64,000 nt of DNA from NCBI GenBank assembly GCA_034440575.1, contig JAOTOL010001601.1, positions 700,501 through 764,500 on the forward strand, in the 5' to 3' direction. Numbering within the stretch: position 1 is the stretch's first letter; each line of letters begins with the position of its first letter. This document shows positions 57,608 to 64,000 of this stretch, in pieces. This DNA comes from Imbricaverruca yamaguchii. Taxonomy: Eukaryota; Arthropoda; Thecostraca; Neoverrucidae. The notes under the pieces are model-generated. The model saw nothing but the letters and a program-made list of their open reading frames with translations. It made no database searches and was not told where the DNA came from. The position numbers and the translations under genes are program-made.

Positions 57608-58440
57608 GACGCGCGACGTGCACTGCACTGGCGCGACGACCGGCGCGACCCCTGCCACCAGACGGGCGCCTCACCACTGCAACACTGGCGGGTGGCTCCA
57701 CTGGCTCGTGCCGCGCGCCGCCGTATAAACAGGCCGGCAGACGGCGCTGCCGCCACTGCGCTGCCGCCCGTCGCACCACGACGCGCACAGGTGGGCACCG
57801 AGCGCTGACCTTGGCCCGGCCGTGACGTCACGAGACAAAGCGGCCGCCTGGATAGCGGTCCTCGCCCGGCGGCTCGTCCAGAAACCGACCGAGACACGAG
57901 CCCCAACTGCGACCCTGCGCCAACTGCAGCAGTTGGAAAAAATAGGGCACTCGACACGCTACTTGTTTCAAATGCAATTCCTTGCGGGTTTTCATTGACT
58001 CCCACGTGCCACTTTTCCGTGTGATTCTTCCCAGCGTAGTAGTGTTGCTTTAGTGGCACAGTACTGCCACAACGTTGGGAGACAGAGCAATTTCAAGTTG
58101 ATTATTTTCATGCAACGTTCATAGGCCCAGGGTCAATGCTAAGCCTGTCCAAAGTTGTAAGCTCCCTCTACCCCTCTATCCACTGATTCCAACGTCTGTG
58201 ATTGCATCAGCCGCGACGATGCATTTGCCATAACGCGATTCGTGTTCAGCGCTCGGAATACTGCACTGCTTGCAAACATTTTCCGATGACACGGTAACTG
58301 AAATTGGAAGTTGTGCAATCGTAGGACATTTGGAGAAGAGCCACGTATTTTCTTTAATGTGTTCATTGATGACTGTACTATGACTAACTACGCCCCGAAT
58401 TGATGCAGTTCTTATAATGTATATTCATTTTGTTTATTTC
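57608..58440 (-). promoter_or_regulatory. Putative FGD promoter/5' UTR region
   Basis: GC- and CpG-rich sequence to about 57850 immediately upstream of the FGD start, then AT-richer DNA. A TTTATA word on the gene strand at about 57722-57727 is the only core-promoter-like match, and is weak. An alternative upstream frame on the - strand (57406-58059) is not supported. Confidence 0.4.
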
Positions 58441-58625
58441 TATTTTAATTGCTTTTTTGTGGCCATGTAATTTTTTCGTGGATTTATTTGTGTACTCGCC
58501 CAAAAAAGAAACCTATGGGTGAAATCATCAGAAGGAATTTAATGCATAGAGAAGAAAACTTGACAACACGACGACCATGGTTAGGGATCCCGAGCAGTGG
58601 CATAGCCCGGTCTAGGGACGAGCAT

Positions 58626-58659
58626 ATGAAAAATACACATACACTCACACACACACACC

Positions 58660-58752
<93 letters not shown>
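58626..58752. repeat. (AC)n-(TA)n microsatellite
   Basis: ACACAC words followed by about 80 bases of nearly pure TA. Confidence 0.97.
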
Positions 58753-58755
<3 letters not shown>

Positions 58756-59034
58756 AGTGAGGTTGAATACTAGGAAAAATCAGGTACACAGACCTCAAGA
58801 GGTCTGCCTTCAAGGTCCAACAATCCAGACACGACAATAAAAAAATTGGCTTAGCAGGAGACAACGACGAACAAAAGAAAGCCTATTATGGGAAATAATG
58901 GAACATCAACACATGTCTAATGAAGGCAAGCATTGTATTCACCTGTTAGAAATACGATTGTTCATCTCCATGGACACCTTCGCAAATGCTTCTTTCTATT
59001 ATCCCCCGCATTCAGACATAGGTTAATAGAAATG

Positions 59035-59359
59035 GTGTTCGTCCTAGGCTCATCCAACGGCGGCCCGTTGACCGCCATCCCTGACAACCAAAAGTACACT
59101 AGATCAAACAGAGAAATGTTCGGATTTTCATTACGTAAAGCCGAAATTTGCATGATTATTTGAATTTATCGGAGCGGATTTCTTTATTATTACTCTCCGA
59201 GTAATAATAAAGAAATCCGCTCCGATAAATTTAAATGATCATGCAAATTTCGGACTTATGTACTGAAAATCCGAATATTTCTCTGTTTGATCTAGTGTAA
59301 TTTTGGTTGTCAGGGATGGCGGTCAACGGGCAACCGTTGGCTGCGCCTAGGACGAACAC
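59035..59359. mobile_element. 325-bp foldback (MITE-like) element
   Basis: GTGTTCGTCCTAGG at 59035 is matched by CCTAGGACGAACAC ending at 59359. The two ~160-bp arms pair along their length around an axis at 59197 (TTATTACTC/GAGTAATAA), with a few mismatches and small indels. No coding sequence. A related small palindrome, ATCATTTATTACTC/GAGTAATAAATGAT, lies next to it at 59364-59394. Confidence 0.9.
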
Positions 59360-59871
59360 AGACATCATTTATTACTCGGAGAGTAATAAATGATTTCTTC
59401 CCGTTTATCATTTGGTTCATGTCTCCCTTTTACCGTCGGAGGATCTGCTTCCTATGCTCATGGGGAAGTAGACAAACATTTCCAGCTTCTTTTGCACATC
59501 TAAGGTACATCTAGACATGTCACGCCACTTACGGCGAAAGTATTGGGCCCTGTTGCTCCGCGTGTGTACGAACACGTTCAGCGGCGTCGCTTCGCTTAGG
59601 TCGGTGACCTTCCAGCCAGCCATGTGGCTCCACACATGTGCCGCGGCCGACCACATCCCAGCCTGGCGGACTTGACAACCGACCCTGTTTCTTGTCACGT
59701 GACGGCCACAAGACGCTCCACGCTGGCGCCCAGCCATTCACTGCCGACACCCTTCCCCATTCACGACCGAAGCGCACGCAGAGTATACGGACATACATTC
59801 CGCTGATGAGCACTTCCCATCAATCCCCTGGTGGGCCTGACAATCCACTCGGTCTTTCCCCAATTGGGAAT

Positions 59872-59915
59872 GATGGGATTGATCAATCCCCAACTAGGGA
59901 TTGATCAATCCCATC
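59872..59915. repeat. Perfect inverted repeat, 19-bp arms, 6-base loop
   Basis: GATGGGATTGATCAATCCC at 59872-59890, loop CAACTA, then the exact reverse complement at 59897-59915. Each arm itself contains the palindrome TTGATCAA. Confidence 0.95.
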
Positions 59916-60679
59916 AATCCCCAGTGTCTTTGACGTACGCCTGCCGACCAATTCAGTTTTCCACTCGGTGTCTCAGTCCAGCACCGGTCGCGCCACCCTT
60001 GGGAGACCGCCTATGCAGCCTTACACCACTTCCGGCGTCGCCGGTGCCGAGGAAATACGCGCGGCACTTGCGAGGTTGGCCAAGTGCCTGTGTGGGATGC
60101 CTGACCAGGAAAACAAACTGTTTGCCGCTTGTGAAGTAAGCCTAAGGAAACGGGTCTTTACCATGAGCCTGGGTTCATGGGTGAAGGAAAATTATTGGCC
60201 TATTACATAAGCATATATCAAATAAGACAAAGTGCTTTGGAGCTATCCCTTTCCATGACAAACAATGCGAAGGCCCTGTCAATGGTTTGGTGGGAAGAAA
60301 ACACACATTTGTCCTCCGTGATAATTGCCTGGATCGGCATCCTTCTGTCATACATGTAGGATAGGCACAGAAGCAGAAGGAAGCTATAATTTATCCCCGT
60401 GGTGCTAAGCAAGGTTCTTTTTGGCGATTCTATGAAATGATTGTAGAATAAACGAGTCAACAATGGATTTCTTTGTTGTCCGAACGCTGAGAGTGTTTAC
60501 GCACCACTGCTGCTAGCCTCCCCAAGCTGACGACGGAGGTCGAGAAACGCCTGCACATGACCACGAGCGTAGGGACAGGTGGCTTCTACCTTTAATTCCA
60601 CGCCGGCGCAGCATGCGAGCGCTAAAAACAGGTCTACAGATTCCTGGCTAAGTGAATACAAGGCTGCCGAATTTAATGC

Positions 60680-60823
<144 letters not shown>

Positions 60824-60924
60824 TGTGTGTATGTGTATACGCGCGCGCGTGTGATATCCCCACACTGTCCAATTTTGCCCACGCGTCCCGCCGTTTCCCG
60901 CATCATCACACTGTCACATACAGC

Positions 60925-62945
60925 CGATGTGTCCCGCCGACCTCAACCGTACCACCCTGTCACACCATACCACCATGTCCCACTGTACCGATGTGTTCCA
61001 TCGTACCACCGTATCCCGCCGTACCATAGTGCTCCACCGTTCCACTGTGTACCGCCACACCACCGTGTCCCATCGTGTTCCACCGTCTTACCGTGTCTCA
61101 CCACACTACCGTACCACACCATACCACCGTGTCTCATCGTGTTCCATCGTCTTACCGTGTTCACCACACTGCCGTACCACACCATACCACCGTGTCATCG
61201 TGTTCCATCGTCTTACCGTGTCCCACCACACTACCGTACCACACCATACCACCGTGTCTCATCGTGTTCCACCGTCTTACCGTGTCTCACCACACTACCG
61301 TACCACACCATACCACCGTGTCCCATCGTGTTCCACCGTCTTACCGTGTCTCACCACACTACCGTACCACACCATACCACCGTGTCTCATCGTGTTCCAT
61401 CGTCTTACCGTGTCTCACCACACTACCGTACCACACCATACCACCGTGTCTCATCGTGTTCCATCGTCTTACCGTGTCTCACCACACTGCCGTACCACAC
61501 CATACCACCGTGTCCCATCGTGTTCCACCGTCTTACCGTGTCTAACCACACTACCGTACCACACCATACCACCGTGTCTCATCGTGTTCCACCGTCTTAC
61601 CGTGTCTCACCACACTACCGTACCACACCATACCACCGTGTCCCATCGTGTTCCACCGTCTTACCGTGTCTCACCACACTACCGTACCACACCATACCAC
61701 CGTGTCTCATCGTGTTCCATCGTCTTACCGTGTCTCACCACACTACCGTACCACACCATACCACCGTGTCTCATCGTGTTCCATCGTCTTACCGTGTCTC
61801 ACCACACTGCCGTACCACACCATACCACCGTGTCCCATCGTGTTCCACCGTCTTACCGTGTCTCACCACACTACCGTACCACACCATACCACCGTGTCTC
61901 ATCGTGTTCTTACCGTGTCTCACCACACTACCGTACCACACCATACCACCGTGTGCCATCGTGTTCCACCGTCTTACCGTGTCTAACCACACTACCGTAC
62001 CACACCATACCACCGTGTCTCATCGTGTTCCATCGTCTTACCGTGTCTCACCACACTACCGTACAAATCACACCATACCACCGTGTCTCATCGTGTTCCA
62101 CCGTCTTACCGTGTCTCACCACATCTTCCACCGTACCACACCATACCACCGTGTGCCATCGTGTTCCACCGTCTTACCGTGTCTAACCACACTACCGTAC
62201 CACACCATACCACCGTGTCTCATCGTGTTCCATCGTCTTACCGTGTCTCACCACACTACCGTACCACACCATACCACCGTGTCTCATCGTGTTCCATCGT
62301 CTTACCGTGTCTCACCACACTACCGTACCACACCATACCACCGTGTCCCATCGTGTTCCACCGTCTTACCGTGTCTCACCACACTACCGTACCAACATAC
62401 CGTACCACACCATACCACCGTGTCTCATCGTGTTCCATCGTCTTACCGTGTCTCACCACACTACCGTACCACACCATACCACCGTGTCTCATCGTGTTCC
62501 ACCGTCTTACCGTGTCTAACCACACTACCGTACCACACCATACCACCGTGTCTCATCGTGTTCCACCGTCTTACCGTGTCTCACCACACTACCGTACCAC
62601 ACCATACCACCGTGTGCCATCGTGTTCCACCGTCTTACCGTGTCTAACCACACTACCGTACCACACCATACCACCGTGTCTCATCGTGTTCCATCGTCTT
62701 ACCGTGTCTCACCACACTACCGTACCACACCATACCACCGTGTCTCATCGTGTTCCATCGTCTTACCGTGTCTCACCACACTACCGTACCACACCATACC
62801 ACCGTGTCCCATCGTGTTCCATCGTCTTACCGTGTCTCACCACACTACCGTACCACACCATACCACCGTGTCCCATCGTGTTCCACCGTCTTACCGTGTC
62901 TCACCACACTACCGTACCACACCATACCACCGTGTGCCATTGTAC
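60925..62945. repeat. 64-bp minisatellite (ACCGT-rich)
   Basis: Unit CCGTGTCTCACCACACTACC, GTACCACACCATACCACCGT, GTCTCATCGTGTTCCACCGT, CTTA, about 30 copies in the main block (61040-62945), preceded by diverged 23-bp-like ancestors. Stop-free in the + frames, producing 400-600 residue artefactual frames. Confidence 0.97.
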
Positions 62946-63174
62946 AACCAACATGTCTGTCCGTACCACCATGTCCCACTATAGCAATATGTCCCGTAGA
63001 ACCACCGTATCACGCCTTACCATCGTGCTCCACCGTCCCGCTGTGTCCCACCGTTCCAACGGTGTCCCGGCGTGTTCCACAGCACCACCAAATGTGCTGC
63101 TTCGCTTATTTACGATTATTTGGCAGTGTTGCATGCTATTGGGTGGGAACAATGAGGGGTGTATCGGCCAGCTG

Positions 63175-63850
63175 ACTGCCGAACGCCATGCTCGTCACCT
63201 CACCCAATATGCCTTCACACGGCACACTACTCCCGAACGCCATGCTCGTCACCTCACCCAATATGCCTTCACACGGCACACTACTCCCGAACGCCATGCT
63301 CGTCACCTCACCCAATATGCCTTCACACGGCACACTACTCCCGAACGCCATGCTCGTCACCTCACACAATATGCCTTCACACGGCACACTACTCCCGAAC
63401 GCCATGCTCGTCACCTCACCCAATATGCCTTCACACGGCACACTACTCCCGAACGCCATGCTCGTCACCTCACACAATATGCCTTCACACGGCACACTAC
63501 TCCCGAACGCCATGCTCGTCACCTCACCCAATATGCCTTCACACGGCACACTACTCCCGAACGCCATGCTCTCGTCACCTCACCCAATATGCCTTCACAC
63601 GGCACACTACTCCCGAACGCCATGCTCGTCACCTCACCCAATATGCCTTCACACGGCACACTACTCCCGAACGCCATGCTCGTCACCTCACCCAATATGC
63701 CTTCACACGGCACACTACTCCCGAACGCCATGCTCGTCACCTCACCCAATATGCCTTCACACGGCACACTACTCCCGAACGCCATGCTCGTCACCTCACC
63801 CAATATGCCTTCACACGGCACACTACTCACGAACGCTGCGCTCGGCAGCT
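63175..63850. repeat. 54-bp minisatellite
   Basis: Unit ACACTACTCCCGAACGCCAT, GCTCGTCACCTCACCCAATA, TGCCTTCACACGGC, about twelve copies. Because 54 is a multiple of 3, the open frames are regular but show no protein family. Confidence 0.97.
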
Positions 63851-63865
63851 CACGCAGTGATAAAT

Positions 63866-64000
63866 TATTCGTGAAATAGGGCGGAATATACCACTTACTG
63901 ACCACTGAATGGACATCATTTCCAAAGTGCATCGGCGTCTTGGTTCCTGGTGCGTGTTGATGAAACCTTCATGCCTTGTGTCTAACCGTATCACGTTTCT
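63866..64000 (+). mobile_element. Dispersed repeat family C, copy 3 (runs off window)
   Basis: ATTATTCGTGAAATAGGGCG, GACCACTGAATGGACATC, GTTGATGAAACCTTCATGCC match copies 1 and 2 in order. It starts at the end of the 54-bp array. Confidence 0.75.

Noticed and set aside
57406..58059. 217-residue reverse-strand frame over the FGD start
   Set aside because: A different frame from exon 1; Arg/Ala/Ser composition is typical of CpG-island shadow frames.
63136..63932. Reverse-strand repeat protein with MAFGSSVPCEGILGEVTS units
   Set aside because: 54 bp is a multiple of 3, so one frame repeats cleanly, but the same DNA is open on the other strand too and nothing else supports a gene.

Overview
This is an intron-rich animal nuclear window, most likely from an arthropod and plausibly a crustacean. 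Introns use GT..AG borders, microsatellites and minisatellites are very abundant, and there are tRNA-derived SINEs and a Penelope-like retroelement. The first coding exons read like arthropod drebrin-like/Abp1 proteins. There is no bacterial-style gene packing. The species call is inference only.

Two real protein-coding genes can be rebuilt exon by exon with matching splice phases, and they converge tail to tail. On the + strand, positions 1-8229 hold the 3' part of a drebrin-like protein gene (DBNL/Abp1): six exons giving the end of the ADF-H domain, a charged coiled coil, a Pro/Ala-rich linker and a C-terminal SH3 domain. On the - strand, positions 57607 down to 10404 hold a complete FGD-family gene (FYVE, RhoGEF and PH domain protein). 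Its eleven exons give a 1112-residue model in the family order DH, PH, FYVE, PH, and intron 1 is about 20 kb. The two stop codons are about 2.2 kb apart. In mammals, Fgd1 is reported to bind the SH3 domain of mAbp1 (DBNL), so the two neighbours may encode partners in Cdc42/actin control.

The rest is repeats. The most unusual feature is that tandem arrays sit on the splice junctions of these two genes, with the repeat unit carrying the splice site. DBNL exon 2 is preceded by about 13 units of 30-31 bp, nearly all with an acceptor-like CAG. DBNL exon 4 is preceded by acceptor-bearing units and followed by about 31 units of 31 bp, each with a GTGAGT donor. FGD exon 8 is followed by about 13 units of about 73 bp, each with a GTGAGT donor. 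FGD exon 10 is followed by a 22-bp array of donor-like sequence. FGD exons 1, 2 and 3 have a single tandem duplicate of their donor junction, which looks like an early stage of the same process.

Other layout: five SINE copies in two families; a three-copy dispersed repeat; an inverted pair of degenerate Penelope-like elements at 44.8-46.8 kb; a 325-bp foldback element at 59.0-59.4 kb; and large minisatellites at 16.1-17.0, 48.9-50.0, 50.1-50.6, 51.6-52.9, 60.9-62.9 and 63.2-63.9 kb. Long open frames in these arrays are artefacts of stop-free units, not genes. No gene was recognised upstream of the FGD start (57.6-64 kb).
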